From positions 1,240,001 to 1,304,000 of the forward strand of contig NZ_SRLC01000001.1 of the NCBI RefSeq assembly GCF_004765605.1: 64,000 nucleotides of DNA, written 5' to 3'. The number at the start of each line of letters is the position of its first letter. Position 1 is the stretch's first letter. Below are positions 38,562 through 47,445 of the stretch, in pieces. The stretch comes from Hymenobacter aquaticus. GTDB taxonomy: Bacteria > Bacteroidota > Bacteroidia > Cytophagales > Hymenobacteraceae. Position numbers and translations under genes: made by a program. The notes beneath the pieces are model-generated. The model did not search any database, had not been told where the DNA came from, and saw only the letters and a program-made list of their open reading frames with translations.

Positions 38562-39956
38562 ATGAACGACAAGCAACATACCATTAAGGCGCCCGTGACC
38601 GTGAGCGGCATTGGCCTGCATACCGGCGTTTCGGCCAACATGACGTTTTGCCCAGCCCCGGTCAACCACGGCTACAAGTTTCAGCGCGTCGACATGCCCG
38701 GCCAGCCCATCGTGGATGCCGACGTGGACAACGTGGTAGACCTCTCCCGGGGCACCACCATCGAGCAGAACGGGGCCCGCATCAACACGGTAGAACACAC
38801 GCTGGCCGCCCTGGTAGGCTTGCAGATTGATAACGTGCTGATTCAGCTCGACGGTCCCGAGCCCCCCATCATGGACGGCTCCAGCTACGAGTTTATCAAG
38901 TCCTTGATGGAAGTGGGCCTGCAGGAGCAGAACGCGCTGCGCAACTACTTCGAGATTCCCGAGGAAATCCGGTTCGTGGACAACGCCCGGGCCGTGGAAA
39001 TTGCCGCCCTGCCCCTGAACGATTACCGCCTGACGGTAATGGTGGACTACAACTCGCCCGTGCTGGGCTCCCAGCACGCCTCCCTGACCGATATTACCCA
39101 GTTCACGGCCGAGATTTCGTCGTCCCGCACCTTCTGCTTTTTGCACGAGCTGGAGGCGCTCTACAAGTCCAACCTCATCAAGGGCGGCGATTTGAGCAAT
39201 GCCATTGTGGTCGTGGACCGCGTGGTGAGCGACGAGGAGCTGACCGAGCTGGCGACCATGCTGGGCAAGCCCAAGGTGGCCGTCAAGAAGGAAGGCATTC
39301 TGAACAACGTCGACCTGCGCTACAAAAACGAGCCCGCCCGCCACAAGCTGCTCGACATGGTCGGCGACCTGGCCCTGGTGGGCCGCCCGCTGAAAGGTCA
39401 GATCCTGGCGGCCCGGCCCGGCCACGCGGCCAACGTGGCCTTCGCCAAGAAGATCAAGAAGAAGATGATGGAGGCCAACACCTCCGCCGTGCCCACCTAC
39501 GACCCGGGCCGGGAGCCGGTGATGGACATCAACCAGATTATGCAGGTGCTGCCCCACCGCTACCCGTTCCTGCTCATCGACAAGGTGATTCACCTGGACG
39601 CCAACACCGTGGCCAGCATCAAGAACGTGACGGTGAATGAGCCGTTTTTCACCGGCCACTACCCCGGCAACCCGGTTTTCCCGGGTGTTTTGCAGGTCGA
39701 GGCCATGGCCCAGACCGGCGGCATTCTGGTGCTGAACACCGTGCCCGACCCGGAAAACTACACGCCCTACTTCCTGGGCATCGAAAACTGCCGCTTCCGC
39801 AAAATGGTGAAGCCCGGCGACACCATCATTTTCCGCTGCCAGCTGTTATCCCCCATCAAGCGGGGCATTGCCAAGATGAAAGGCCAGGCCTTTGTGAATG
39901 GCAAAGTGGTGATGGAGGCTGAAATGAGCGCCGCCATCGTCAAAAAGGAAGCCTAA
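38562..39956 (+). CDS. lpxC/fabZ: Fused UDP-3-O-acyl-N-acetylglucosamine deacetylase / hydroxyacyl-ACP dehydratase
   Basis: This 464-residue fusion is standard in Bacteroidota. LpxC (residues 1-310) performs the committed zinc-dependent deacetylation of lipid A synthesis. H79 is in INTVEHTLAALVG, and the later ligands are in HKLLDMVGDLALVG with GHAANVAFAKK. FabZ (about 320-464) dehydrates 3-hydroxyacyl-ACP in fatty acid synthesis. Its catalytic His is in LPHRYPFLLID and its Glu in FPGVLQVEAMAQTG. Fusing the two would couple the enzymes that compete for the hydroxyacyl-ACP pool. Low-complexity paired arms flank the gene on both sides. Confidence 0.96.
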   Translation: MNDKQHTIKAPVTVSGIGLHTGVSANMTFCPAPVNHGYKFQRVDMPGQPIVDADVDNVVDLSRGTTIEQNGARINTVEHTLAALVGLQIDNVLIQLDGPEPPIMDGSSYEFIKSLMEVGLQEQNALRNYFEIPEEIRFVDNARAVEIAALPLNDYRLTVMVDYNSPVLGSQHASLTDITQFTAEISSSRTFCFLHELEALYKSNLIKGGDLSNAIVVVDRVVSDEELTELATMLGKPKVAVKKEGILNNVDLRYKNEPARHKLLDMVGDLALVGRPLKGQILAARPGHAANVAFAKKIKKKMMEANTSAVPTYDPGREPVMDINQIMQVLPHRYPFLLIDKVIHLDANTVASIKNVTVNEPFFTGHYPGNPVFPGVLQVEAMAQTGGILVLNTVPDPENYTPYFLGIENCRFRKMVKPGDTIIFRCQLLSPIKRGIAKMKGQAFVNGKVVMEAEMSAAIVKKEA

Positions 39957-39961
39957 ATTTC

Positions 39962-40062
39962 AATTAGTAATTAATAATTAAGAATGAATAATTCTCTGAC
40001 GAAAAACGGCTGCTGCCGCGTTGAGACAATTCTTAATTATTAATTCTTAATTACTAATTACT
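39962..40062. repeat. Paired AT-rich arms between lpxC/fabZ and lpxA
   Basis: The left arm ATTAGTAATTAATAATTAAG (39962 on) is mirrored by CTTAATTATTAATTCTTAAT and TTACTAATTACT ending at 40062, around a GC-rich core. It ends 6 bases before the lpxA start. It has the same design as 38466-38557 but a different word set. Confidence 0.8.
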
Positions 40063-40068
40063 CAACGA

Positions 40069-40866
40069 ATGAACCAGCCGCTCGCCTATATTCACCCCGA
40101 AGCCAAAATCGCCCAAAATGTGGTAGTGGAGCCCTTTACCACCATCGACAAGGATGTGGAAATCGGGGAAGGCACCTGGATTGGCCCCAACGTAACGATT
40201 ATGTCGGGGGCCCGCATTGGCAAAAACTGCAAGATTTTCCCCGGTGCCGTGATTGCCGCCATGCCCCAGGACCTCAAGTTTGCCGGCGAGAAAACCACCG
40301 TTACCATTGGCGACAACACCGTTATCCGGGAGTGCGTGACGGTGAACCGCGGCACCGTAGACCGGCTCAAGACGGTAGTGGGCAGCAACTGCCTGCTGAT
40401 GGCCTACGTGCACGTGGCCCACGACTGCATCATTGGCAACAACTGCGTGCTGGCCAATGGCGTGCAGCTGGCCGGCCACGTCGAAATCGGCGACCATGCC
40501 ATTATCGGCGGCACTTCGGCCGTGCACCAGTTCGTGAAAGTAGGCCCCCACGCCATGATTTCGGGCGGTTCGCTGGTGCGCAAAGACGTGCCGCCCTTCG
40601 TGAAGGCCGGCCGGGAGCCGCTCACCTACAGCGGCATCAACTCCATCGGCCTGCGCCGCCGGGGCTTCTCCGACCAGAAGATCAGCGAGATTCAGCAGCT
40701 CTACCGCCTGCTGTTCCTCAGCGGCTTGAACAACAACGACGCCCTCGACAAGATTGAGCTGGAGCTGCTGCCCTCGCCCGAGCGCGACGAGGTGGTCAAC
40801 TTCGTGCGCAACTCGGGTCGGGGCGTTATCAAGGGCTATTCGCGCAACGGCAACGGTGCAGATTGA
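40069..40866 (+). CDS. lpxA: Acyl-ACP--UDP-N-acetylglucosamine O-acyltransferase
   Basis: LpxA catalyses the first acylation in lipid A synthesis. The 265-residue protein is a hexapeptide beta helix (IHPEAKIAQNVVVEPFTTID; VGSNCLLMAYVHVAHDCIIG with the catalytic His in VAHDC) and a helical C-terminal domain from about residue 195 (GINSIGLRRRGFSDQKISEI). Its length and motif order match the family. The ABC ATPase gene begins 11 bases before its stop, so the two are coupled. Confidence 0.96.
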   Translation: MNQPLAYIHPEAKIAQNVVVEPFTTIDKDVEIGEGTWIGPNVTIMSGARIGKNCKIFPGAVIAAMPQDLKFAGEKTTVTIGDNTVIRECVTVNRGTVDRLKTVVGSNCLLMAYVHVAHDCIIGNNCVLANGVQLAGHVEIGDHAIIGGTSAVHQFVKVGPHAMISGGSLVRKDVPPFVKAGREPLTYSGINSIGLRRRGFSDQKISEIQQLYRLLFLSGLNNNDALDKIELELLPSPERDEVVNFVRNSGRGVIKGYSRNGNGAD

Positions 40867-41488
40867 GGCCCACGGGCTGGGAAAACGCTTCGCGCGCGAC
40901 TGGATTTTCCGGGGCCTGAACCACGTCTTCCGGCCCGGCACCGCCACGGCCGTGCTGGGGCCCAACGGCTCGGGAAAAAGTACCCTGCTCAACACGCTTT
41001 CCGGCCAGATTCTGCCCACCGAGGGCACCTTAGCTTACTCGCTGCGGGGCCAGCCCGTCGCCGTGGAGGACGTACCGCGCCAGCTGGCCTACTGCGCGCC
41101 CTACCTGGAGCTGATTGAGGAGCTGACCCTGACCGAGCTGCTGCACTTTCACACCCGCTTCAAGCCCCTGCGCCCCGGCACCACGCCGGCCCGGCTGATT
41201 GAGCTGATGTACCTGGAGAAGTCGCGCCACAAGATGGTGCGCGACTTCTCCAGCGGCATGAAGCAGCGCCTCAAGCTGGCCCTGGCCCTCTACGCTGACT
41301 CGCCCCTGCTGCTGCTCGACGAGCCCACCACCAACCTCGACCGCACCGGCGTGACCTGGTACCTGGAGCACGTGGCGGCCACCGTCGCGGGCCGGCTGGT
41401 CATCGTCAGCTCCAACGTGCCCGAGGAGTACAGCTTCTGCCAGCACCAGCTCAGCGTCACCGATTTCGGGGCCCAGGCCGCCCGGTAA
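40856..41488 (+). CDS. ABC transporter ATP-binding protein
   Basis: I take the GTG at 40856 (210 residues), which gives VQIEAHGLGKRFARDWIFRG, the usual first strand of an ABC ATPase. Walker A GPNGSGKST is at residues 35-43, a degenerate signature DFSSGMKQRLKLA lies near 137, and Walker B LLLLDEPTTNLD lies near 160. It lacks a fused permease and none is adjacent. Overlap with lpxA places it in the lipid A operon, so a role in envelope lipid or polysaccharide traffic is plausible. No closer assignment is possible. Confidence 0.88.
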   Translation: MQIEAHGLGKRFARDWIFRGLNHVFRPGTATAVLGPNGSGKSTLLNTLSGQILPTEGTLAYSLRGQPVAVEDVPRQLAYCAPYLELIEELTLTELLHFHTRFKPLRPGTTPARLIELMYLEKSRHKMVRDFSSGMKQRLKLALALYADSPLLLLDEPTTNLDRTGVTWYLEHVAATVAGRLVIVSSNVPEEYSFCQHQLSVTDFGAQAAR

Positions 41489-41526
41489 GATGCCACTTTT
41501 CTGCGGCGTTTGTCGGGGCCGATGCG

Positions 41527-41534
41527 TATTTTTG
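41527..41534 (+). promoter_or_regulatory. -7 element before the Uma2 gene
   Basis: TATTTTTG matches TAnnTTTG exactly and ends 16 bases before the ATG. The TTTG at 41509-41512 is closer than the usual -33 spacing. Confidence 0.5.
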
Positions 41535-41550
41535 GCTAAACGCCACGCCG

Positions 41551-42126
41551 ATGTCAGCCCAGCCCAAACCCTACTACACGCCCGCCGAATACCTTGCCTT
41601 CGAGCGGGAGTCTGAAACGAAAAACGAATATTTCCAAGGCGAAATCTTCGCCATGTCGGGAGCCAGCCGGGCGCATAACCTGCTGGTGAAAAATATGCTG
41701 GTTGGTCTTGACAATCGTATCGGCGACTCGTGCAGCGTATTTCCCAGTGATATGCGCGTACACGTGGCCGCCAATGGTCTGTATACCTATCCCGATGTGT
41801 CGGTGGTGTGCGGCCCGGAGCAGTACCTCGACGATGCCCACCTCGATACGCTGCTCAACCCCGGGGTGCTGGTGGAAGTGCTGTCGAAAACGACGGCGAA
41901 GGATGACCGTAACAGTAAATTCTTGCTGTACAAGAGCATTCCGAGCTTACAACATTATGTGCTGGTCGACAGCCTACGCGTAACTGTGGCGCTGTATTCG
42001 CGGGGCACGGGCAGCAGTTGGCTGTTTCAGGAGTATCAGGGGCTTACCGCCGTTTTGCCGCTGCCAGCGGTGGGGGTAGAACTGCCCCTGGCCGAAATCT
42101 ACCGCCGCCTGGACTTGCCGGCCTGA
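41551..42126 (+). CDS. Uma2-family (DUF820) endonuclease-fold protein
   Basis: The 191-residue protein belongs to the PD-(D/E)xK-like Uma2 family. YTPAEYLAFERESETKNEYF then GEIFAMSG gives the conserved Glu region, YTYPDVSVVCGPEQYLDD contains the Asp, and LVEVLSKTTAKDDRNSKFLL provides the ExxxxK-like active-site strand with K after D-R-N. The family is abundant in cyanobacteria and Bacteroidota, and its function is still unclear. It has its own promoter motif and is probably a single-gene unit. Confidence 0.86.
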   Translation: MSAQPKPYYTPAEYLAFERESETKNEYFQGEIFAMSGASRAHNLLVKNMLVGLDNRIGDSCSVFPSDMRVHVAANGLYTYPDVSVVCGPEQYLDDAHLDTLLNPGVLVEVLSKTTAKDDRNSKFLLYKSIPSLQHYVLVDSLRVTVALYSRGTGSSWLFQEYQGLTAVLPLPAVGVELPLAEIYRRLDLPA

Positions 42127-42262
42127 GTGGATTTCCAGCGCTGGAAGCAACTTATTTTGCCCTCCAACACTTAACCCAACGCGGCTTCCCCCGTATCTTC
42201 GCAGCCGGCCCCGCCTGGTACGCTACTTCATCTTTTCTCACTTTACTGCCCCTCACAAGGCC

Positions 42263-42619
42263 ATGAAACAATACGACGACCTCGACGACGACTTCCTCGA
42301 CGATGACGATGAGCTGGATACCTTCGCCAAAACCGGGGGCAGCAAAACCCGCGGCAGTGACGAAGACCGCCTCGGCGCCAAGTACGCCGACTACCTGATG
42401 TGGCGCGACACGGGCTCTTCCCACGACGAGGCCCTGGACCTGGCCAACATGACCGAGGAAGAGTACACCACTGCCGAAGCCGCCGAAGATCCGGACGGCA
42501 GCGGCGGGTTCTCCAGCCTCGATGATGACGACGACTTCGCCGACGATGACGACGAGGATTCGTTCGGCAGCAGCCGCAGCAGCCGCGGCTCGCGCTACTC
42601 CGATGACGACGACTATTAA
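42263..42619 (+). CDS. Highly acidic small protein
   Basis: This 118-residue protein is dominated by Asp and Glu, with acidic runs at both ends (DDLDDDFLDDDDELD; DDDDFADDDDEDSFG) around a more normal centre (RLGAKYADYLMWRDTGSSHD, then EALDLANMTEEEY). A Ser/Arg-rich patch (SSRSSRGSR) precedes the last acidic residues. There is no signal peptide. I do not recognise it; a nucleic-acid mimic or a chaperone-type acidic protein is possible. It is followed by a strong terminator. Confidence 0.7.
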   Translation: MKQYDDLDDDFLDDDDELDTFAKTGGSKTRGSDEDRLGAKYADYLMWRDTGSSHDEALDLANMTEEEYTTAEAAEDPDGSGGFSSLDDDDDFADDDDEDSFGSSRSSRGSRYSDDDDY

Positions 42620-42623
42620 GTGG

Positions 42624-42764
42624 TAATTGCTGGTTGTTAGTTGTCCGTTGTCAGTAACAGACGTCAGCTACCCGTTCACACGCAAAAAAGCCCGCCTGAA
42701 ATGCTTCAGGCGGGCTTTTTCGTTTGTAAAACCTAACAACGGACAGCCAGCAACGAGCAACTGG
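42624..42764. repeat. Paired low-complexity arms around a terminator
   Basis: TTGCTGGTTGTTAGTTGTCC on the left (from 42628) is mirrored by AACAACGGACAGCCAGCAAC on the right (from 42735). The terminator at 42684-42720 lies in the centre. The genes on each side are convergent. Confidence 0.75.
42684..42720. terminator. Bidirectional terminator
   Basis: AAAAAAGCCCGCCTGAA / TTCAGGCGGGCTTTTT with a 4-base loop serves the acidic-protein gene and the convergent DUF4197 gene. Confidence 0.9.
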
Positions 42765-42767
42765 TCC

Positions 42768-43535
42768 TTACCCCTGCTTGCCGCCGAATACGCGGCGCAG
42801 CAGCTCGGTGGTGCGGGCCACGGGGTTTTCCCGGATGTTGGCTTCCTCCTGGGCAATGAGGGTGAACAGGCCGCCAATGGCTTTGTCGGTAGCGTACTGG
42901 TTGAGGTCGGTCTGCACGGGCTTCACCAGCGGAATCATGTTGTAGCGCGTAGTCAGGTCGGTGTAGTAGCGCGTGGCATTCACTTTATCCAACGACTGCT
43001 GAATGATGGGCTTGAAAGCGGTGGTCAGCTGGGCGGTGGTGGTGCGCTTGAGGTAGTTGGTGGCCGCATCCTTCTCCCCGGTCAGGATGCCCCACACATC
43101 CTTGAAGGTGAGGCTCTTGATGGCCGACAGGAAAATGGGCTTGGCGCTGCGGGCCGCATCCTCGGCCCCCCGGTTCAACGACAGCTCAAACTTATCGACC
43201 TGGGCCCCCAGCCCAATTGCCCGCAGCGACGTAGCCACGCGCTGGGCATCGGGCGGAAACGGAATCCGGATCAGCTTGTTGAGGTAGAAGCCATCCTGCC
43301 TGGAGGCCTGGTCGGCGCCTTTGGAAATACCCTGCGTCAGGGCTTCTTTCAGGCCCATGGCGGCTTCGTTCTGGCTGACCGTGCCCTGGCCCGTGGTGCC
43401 GGTCTTCGTGGTAGGGGTACCGACTTTCTTGGTCAGGATCTGGCCGATTTTGGACAGGTCGAAGCCCTGGGCGGAGGCCGTCAGGTTCAGGCCGGCAACG
43501 GCCAGCAGCAAAAGGAAAGATTTTTTCTTGTTCAT
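42768..43535 (-). CDS. DUF4197 secreted protein 1
   Basis: Read from the ATG at 43535 (255 residues), with a signal peptide (MNKKKSFLLLLAVAGLNLTA, cleaved near SAQ). The DUF4197 core includes AAMGLKEALTQGISKGADQA, KLIRIPFPPDAQRVATSLRA and LNRGAEDAARSAKPIFLSAI, and it ends with GLFTLIAQEEANIRENP. The function of the domain is unknown; the location is periplasmic or at the envelope. It lies directly downstream of a close paralogue with a terminator in between, so it may have its own transcript. Confidence 0.85.
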   Translation of the reverse strand: MNKKKSFLLLLAVAGLNLTASAQGFDLSKIGQILTKKVGTPTTKTGTTGQGTVSQNEAAMGLKEALTQGISKGADQASRQDGFYLNKLIRIPFPPDAQRVATSLRAIGLGAQVDKFELSLNRGAEDAARSAKPIFLSAIKSLTFKDVWGILTGEKDAATNYLKRTTTAQLTTAFKPIIQQSLDKVNATRYYTDLTTRYNMIPLVKPVQTDLNQYATDKAIGGLFTLIAQEEANIRENPVARTTELLRRVFGGKQG

Positions 43536-43635
43536 GGGGCGCAGGAGCGAAACGCCCGGCCAATCTGGCCGGCTGGTCCAGTAAAACACAAACCAGACCA
43601 ATTTTGTGCAATGCTGGTTTTTCGGAACGAGCACG

Positions 43636-43674
43636 AAAAAGCCCACCTGGTTTGATTAACCAAATGGGCTTTTC
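43636..43674. terminator. Terminator between the DUF4197 genes
   Basis: AAAAAGCCCACCTGGTTT / AACCAAATGGGCTTTT forms a stem with flanking A and T runs, placed after the upstream DUF4197 gene on the minus strand. Confidence 0.8.
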
Positions 43675-43692
43675 AATTCTTGCCGGGCGGGC

Positions 43693-44493
43693 TTATTTGC
43701 CGAATACCCGCTTCAGCACGTCGGAGCCGCGGGCGGCGGCGTTCAGCCGGATGCGGCCCTCTTCGGCGGCCATCAGCGTGAAAATACCGTCCGAGGTTTT
43801 CTGGGTGGCGTAGGCCGTCAGGTCGGCATTCACCGGCGTGACCAGCGGAATCTTGTTGTAGCGGGCTACCATTTCGGCATAAAGCTTGGTGGCGCCGGTT
43901 TGCTCCAAAGACTGCTGCACGATGGGCTTCAGGGCCGCCACCAGCTGGGGCTCGGTGTTCTGGTGCAGGTAGAGCGTGGCCGCGTCGGGCTCCCGCGTCG
44001 TGACCAGGGCCATGGCGTCGGCGAAGCTCAGGTTTTGGATGGCGCCCAGGAAAATGGGCTTGGCCTGGGCAGCGGCGGCTTCGGCGCTGCGGTTGAGCAC
44101 CACCTCGAACTTATCGACCAGCGCGCCCATGCGCAGGCCCCGCAGCGTGGTCGACACCAGCTCGGCCTCGGGCGGGAAGGGAATCCGGATGTCGGCGTTG
44201 GCATTGAAGCCCTCGGCCGAGCCGGCTATGTCCACGGCCCGGGTAATGCTCTGGGTCAGGGCTTCCTTCAGGCCGGTGGTGGCCTCGGGCAGCGTCAGGG
44301 GCGTCACGACGGGCACCGTTACTTTGGTCGTGGTCTTGGTGGTCGTGGTTTTGGCCGGCGCTTTGGCCGTCGTCTTTTTGGCCGTGGTGGTCTTTTTGGT
44401 GGTCGTGGTTTTGGCTTTGGTTTGGGCCTGCGCGCCCTGAGTGGCGGCCACGGTTACTGCCAGCGCAGCAACGAAAATGCGAAAAGGAGGCAT
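43693..44493 (-). CDS. DUF4197 secreted protein 2, with Lys/Thr-rich linker
   Basis: Read from the ATG at 44493 (266 residues). The signal peptide (MPPFRIFVAALAVTVAATQG, ending AQA) is followed by a striking low-complexity linker of Lys, Thr and Ala in residues 26-60 (KAKTTTTKKTTTAKKTTAK). The DUF4197 core then matches the paralogue at 42768-43535 (TGLKEALTQSITRAVDIAGS; IRIPFPPEAELVSTTLRGL; GIFTLMAAEEGRIRLN). The basic linker could bind peptidoglycan, LPS or nucleic acid outside the cytoplasm. Function unknown. Confidence 0.85.
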   Translation of the reverse strand: MPPFRIFVAALAVTVAATQGAQAQTKAKTTTTKKTTTAKKTTAKAPAKTTTTKTTTKVTVPVVTPLTLPEATTGLKEALTQSITRAVDIAGSAEGFNANADIRIPFPPEAELVSTTLRGLRMGALVDKFEVVLNRSAEAAAAQAKPIFLGAIQNLSFADAMALVTTREPDAATLYLHQNTEPQLVAALKPIVQQSLEQTGATKLYAEMVARYNKIPLVTPVNADLTAYATQKTSDGIFTLMAAEEGRIRLNAAARGSDVLKRVFGK

Positions 44494-44593
44494 ACAGAAG
44501 AAAAAAAGCGAAAAACCCGAGGCCCTTAGTGAGCGTCTTATGCGCGTTGGCCCCAAATTGCACCAAATTCCCTCTCCTTCCTAACTCCCAACC

Positions 44594-45847
44594 ATGCCCC
44601 ACGTTCCAGACGCAGAAATCATCACCATTGGCGACGAGCTCCTCTACGGACAGGTTATCGACACCAATTCCGCTTTCATGGGTCAGGAGCTTGGCAAGCT
44701 CGGCATTCGGGTGCGCCAGATTACCAGCGTTTCCGACCGGGCCGACGAGATTGTGCAGGCCCTCGACGCGGCCCGCACCCGCGCCCAGGTGGTGCTGATT
44801 ACCGGCGGCCTGGGCCCCACCAAGGACGACCTGACCAAGAACATCCTGACCGACTACTTCCACACCGAGCTGGTGCTCAACGAGGCTTCCCTGCGCGACG
44901 TGGAGGCCATCTTTGCCCGCTTCAACCGGCCCATGCTGGAAGTAAACCGGCAGCAGGCCTACTTGCCCGCCTCCTGCACGCCGGTGCGCAACGTGGTGGG
45001 CACCGCGCCCGGCATGTGGTTCGAGGAGCAGGGCGTGGTGTTCGTGAGCATGCCGGGCGTGCCCTTCGAAATGAAGCGCATGATGACCGACACGGTGCTG
45101 CCCCGCCTCAAGCGCCACTTCCGCACCCCGCCCATCGAGCACATCGTGGTGCAGACCGTGGGCCTGGGCGAGTCGTTTCTGGCCTCAACAATTGCCGCCT
45201 GGGAAGATGCCTTGCCCGCCAATATGAAGCTGGCCTACCTGCCCTACCTGGGCGGCGTGCGCCTGCGCCTCACCGGCTCCGACGACGGGCAGCCCGACCT
45301 GCGCGGCCGGATGCAGGCCCGCATGCCCGAGCTGCGCGCCCTGCTCGGCGACTATATTTTTGCCGAAGGCGAAGTGCCACTCGAAGCGGCCGTGGGCCAA
45401 CTGCTGCTAGAGCGGGGCCTCACGCTGGGCACCGCCGAAAGCTGCACCGGCGGCTACATTGCTCACAAGCTAACCAGCGTACCCGGCAGCTCCCGCTACT
45501 TTTTAGGCAGCATTATTTCGTATCATAACGATATAAAAATCAAAGAATTAAATGTATCACCCGAAAGCCTGGCTACACATGGCGCGGTGAGCGAAGAAGT
45601 GGTGCGCCAGATGGCTGAGGGCGCCCGTCAGCGCCTGGGCGTGGACGTGGCCCTTGCCACCAGCGGCATAGCCGGCCCCGACGGTGGCACCGAGGAAAAA
45701 CCCGTGGGCACCTTCTGGCTCGCCTACGCCGACGAGCACCAGACCGTGGCCCGCAAAATCAGCTTCAACCGGGGCCGGCAGCTCAACATTGAGTACGCCA
45801 CCACCAGCATACTGAACCTGCTGCGCCAGAGCCTGCCCCAGCGCTAA
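44594..45847 (+). CDS. cinA: CinA-family protein, NMN deamidase
   Basis: The 417-residue protein combines an N-terminal MoCF-like domain (AEIITIGDELLYGQVIDTNS; ITGGLGPTKDDLTKNILTDY) with a C-terminal CinA amidase domain from about residue 260 (GTAESCTGGYIAHKLTSVPG; YFLGSIISYHNDIKIKEL; ATSGIAGPDGGTEEKPVGTF). The C-terminal part converts nicotinamide mononucleotide to NaMN in the pyridine nucleotide cycle; the N-terminal part acts on ADP-ribose-type compounds in characterised homologues. The length is normal. It probably forms a single unit before the E2 gene. Confidence 0.93.
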   Translation: MPHVPDAEIITIGDELLYGQVIDTNSAFMGQELGKLGIRVRQITSVSDRADEIVQALDAARTRAQVVLITGGLGPTKDDLTKNILTDYFHTELVLNEASLRDVEAIFARFNRPMLEVNRQQAYLPASCTPVRNVVGTAPGMWFEEQGVVFVSMPGVPFEMKRMMTDTVLPRLKRHFRTPPIEHIVVQTVGLGESFLASTIAAWEDALPANMKLAYLPYLGGVRLRLTGSDDGQPDLRGRMQARMPELRALLGDYIFAEGEVPLEAAVGQLLLERGLTLGTAESCTGGYIAHKLTSVPGSSRYFLGSIISYHNDIKIKELNVSPESLATHGAVSEEVVRQMAEGARQRLGVDVALATSGIAGPDGGTEEKPVGTFWLAYADEHQTVARKISFNRGRQLNIEYATTSILNLLRQSLPQR

Positions 45848-45914
45848 CCCAGACTTTCTTTCCGGGCCGCCGCCGGCCTTTCATCGTGGGAGCGGGCAGC
45901 TTGCGGCTTTCTGC

Positions 45915-45922
45915 TACCTTTG
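45915..45922 (+). promoter_or_regulatory. -7 element of the E2 gene
   Basis: TACCTTTG is an exact TAnnTTTG match, 46 bases before the ATG. No well-spaced TTG is visible upstream. Confidence 0.6.
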
Positions 45923-45968
45923 AGGCCTCAATCTCCCACCCAACAACCCCCAACAACCCAACAACCGC

Positions 45969-47366
45969 ATGGCACGAGTGGAAATGGTGATGCCCAAAAT
46001 GGGCGAAAGCATTATGGAAGGCACCGTCCTGAAATGGCTCAAGCAAGTCGGCGACGCCATCGAGCAGGACGAATCGGTGCTGGAAGTGGCAACGGATAAA
46101 GTAGATACCGAAGTGCCCGCCATCCACGCCGGCGTATTGCAGGAAATTCTGGTGCAGGAAGGCCAGGTAGTGGCCGTCGGTGCCCCGATTGCCGTTATCG
46201 AAACCGATGTTGCCAACGTCGGCGCCGCAGCCCCCGCAGCCGCTCCGGCCGCGCCCCAGGCTGCCCCGGCCCCTTCCCTGAACGGCGCGGAAACCAGCGT
46301 GCCGTACCTGCCCGAGGCCAACGACCCGCAGGCCAGCCAGCGCCTGGCTGTGGCCCAGCCCGGCCGCTTCTACTCGCCTCTGGTGCTGAGCATTGCCCGC
46401 CAGGAAGGCATTTCGATGGCCGATCTGGAATACCTGCCCGGCACCGGCAAGGAAGGCCGCGTCACGAAGCAGGACATTCTGGCCTACGTGGAAGGCGGCA
46501 AAAAGCCTGTTGCCGCTGCGTCGGCCGCTACCGCGGCACCCGCTGCGGCCCCGGCCCCAGTGGCGCAGCCCCAGGCCGCGCCGGCACCAGTGGCTGCCCC
46601 CGCCCCGCCGGCGGCCCCGGTAGCCGTGGCCAGCAAGCCCGCGCCGTCGGTGAGCGGCAACAATGAGCTGATCGAAATGGACCGCATGCGCAAGATGATT
46701 GCCCAGCGCATGGTCGACTCGAAGCGCATTTCGCCCCACGTTACGTCTTTCGTCGAAGCCGACGTAACCGAAATCGTGAACTGGCGCAACAAGCACAAGG
46801 ACGCCTACAAGAAGCGCGAGGGCGAGAACCTGACCTTCACGCCCATCTTTATCCAGGCCGTGGCCCGCGCTATCCAGGACTTCCCGATGATTAATGTCTC
46901 GATTGATGGCGACTACATCATCAAGAAGCGCGACATCAACATCGGGGTGGCCGTGGCGCTGCCCTCGGGCAACCTGATTGTGCCCGTGATTCACAACGCC
47001 GACCAGCTCAACCTGAACGGCCTGAGCAAGAAGGTGAACGACCTGGCCTCGCGGGCCCGGGCCAATAAGCTCAAACCCGAAGACCTGGAAGGCGGCACTT
47101 ACACGCTGAGCAACGTGGGCTCCTTCGGCAACGTGATGGGCACGCCCATCATCATGCAGCCCCAGGTGGCCATCATGGCCGTGGGCGCTATCAAGAAGAA
47201 GCCCGCCGTTATCGAAACGCCCCAGGGTGATTTGATCGGCGTGCGCCACTTCATGTTCCTGAGCCACAGCTACGACCACCGCGTGGTCGACGGCTCGCTG
47301 GGCGGCATGTTCGTGCGCAAAGTAGCCGATTACCTGGAGCAGTTCGACCCGAACACGGCCATCTAA
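45969..47366 (+). CDS. Dihydrolipoamide acyltransferase (2-oxoacid dehydrogenase E2)
   Basis: This 465-residue E2 subunit transfers acyl groups from its lipoyl arm to CoA. The lipoyl domain (1-80) has the modified Lys44 in EVATDKVDTEVP. An Ala/Pro linker leads to the peripheral-subunit-binding domain near 137-175 (FYSPLVLSIARQEGISMADL), then a long Ala/Pro linker, and the catalytic domain from about 235 with SHSYDHRVVDGSLGG near the end. The binding domain and MARVEMVMPKMGESIMEG start fit branched-chain or general 2-oxoacid complexes. The E1 and E3 genes are not next to it. A strong -7 motif precedes it and a terminator follows. Confidence 0.92.
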   Translation: MARVEMVMPKMGESIMEGTVLKWLKQVGDAIEQDESVLEVATDKVDTEVPAIHAGVLQEILVQEGQVVAVGAPIAVIETDVANVGAAAPAAAPAAPQAAPAPSLNGAETSVPYLPEANDPQASQRLAVAQPGRFYSPLVLSIARQEGISMADLEYLPGTGKEGRVTKQDILAYVEGGKKPVAAASAATAAPAAAPAPVAQPQAAPAPVAAPAPPAAPVAVASKPAPSVSGNNELIEMDRMRKMIAQRMVDSKRISPHVTSFVEADVTEIVNWRNKHKDAYKKREGENLTFTPIFIQAVARAIQDFPMINVSIDGDYIIKKRDINIGVAVALPSGNLIVPVIHNADQLNLNGLSKKVNDLASRARANKLKPEDLEGGTYTLSNVGSFGNVMGTPIIMQPQVAIMAVGAIKKKPAVIETPQGDLIGVRHFMFLSHSYDHRVVDGSLGGMFVRKVADYLEQFDPNTAI

Positions 47367-47400
47367 GGCAGTCGGGCTCCCCTTTTCCCTTACCAGAACA

Positions 47401-47430
47401 AGCCCATCAAGTTGATGGGCTTTTCTTTTT
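47401..47430 (+). terminator. Terminator after the E2 gene
   Basis: AGCCCATCAA / TTGATGGGCT with almost no loop is followed by TTTCTTTTT, 34 bases past the stop. Confidence 0.85.
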
Positions 47431-47445
47431 GATTTTCACAAGCTT

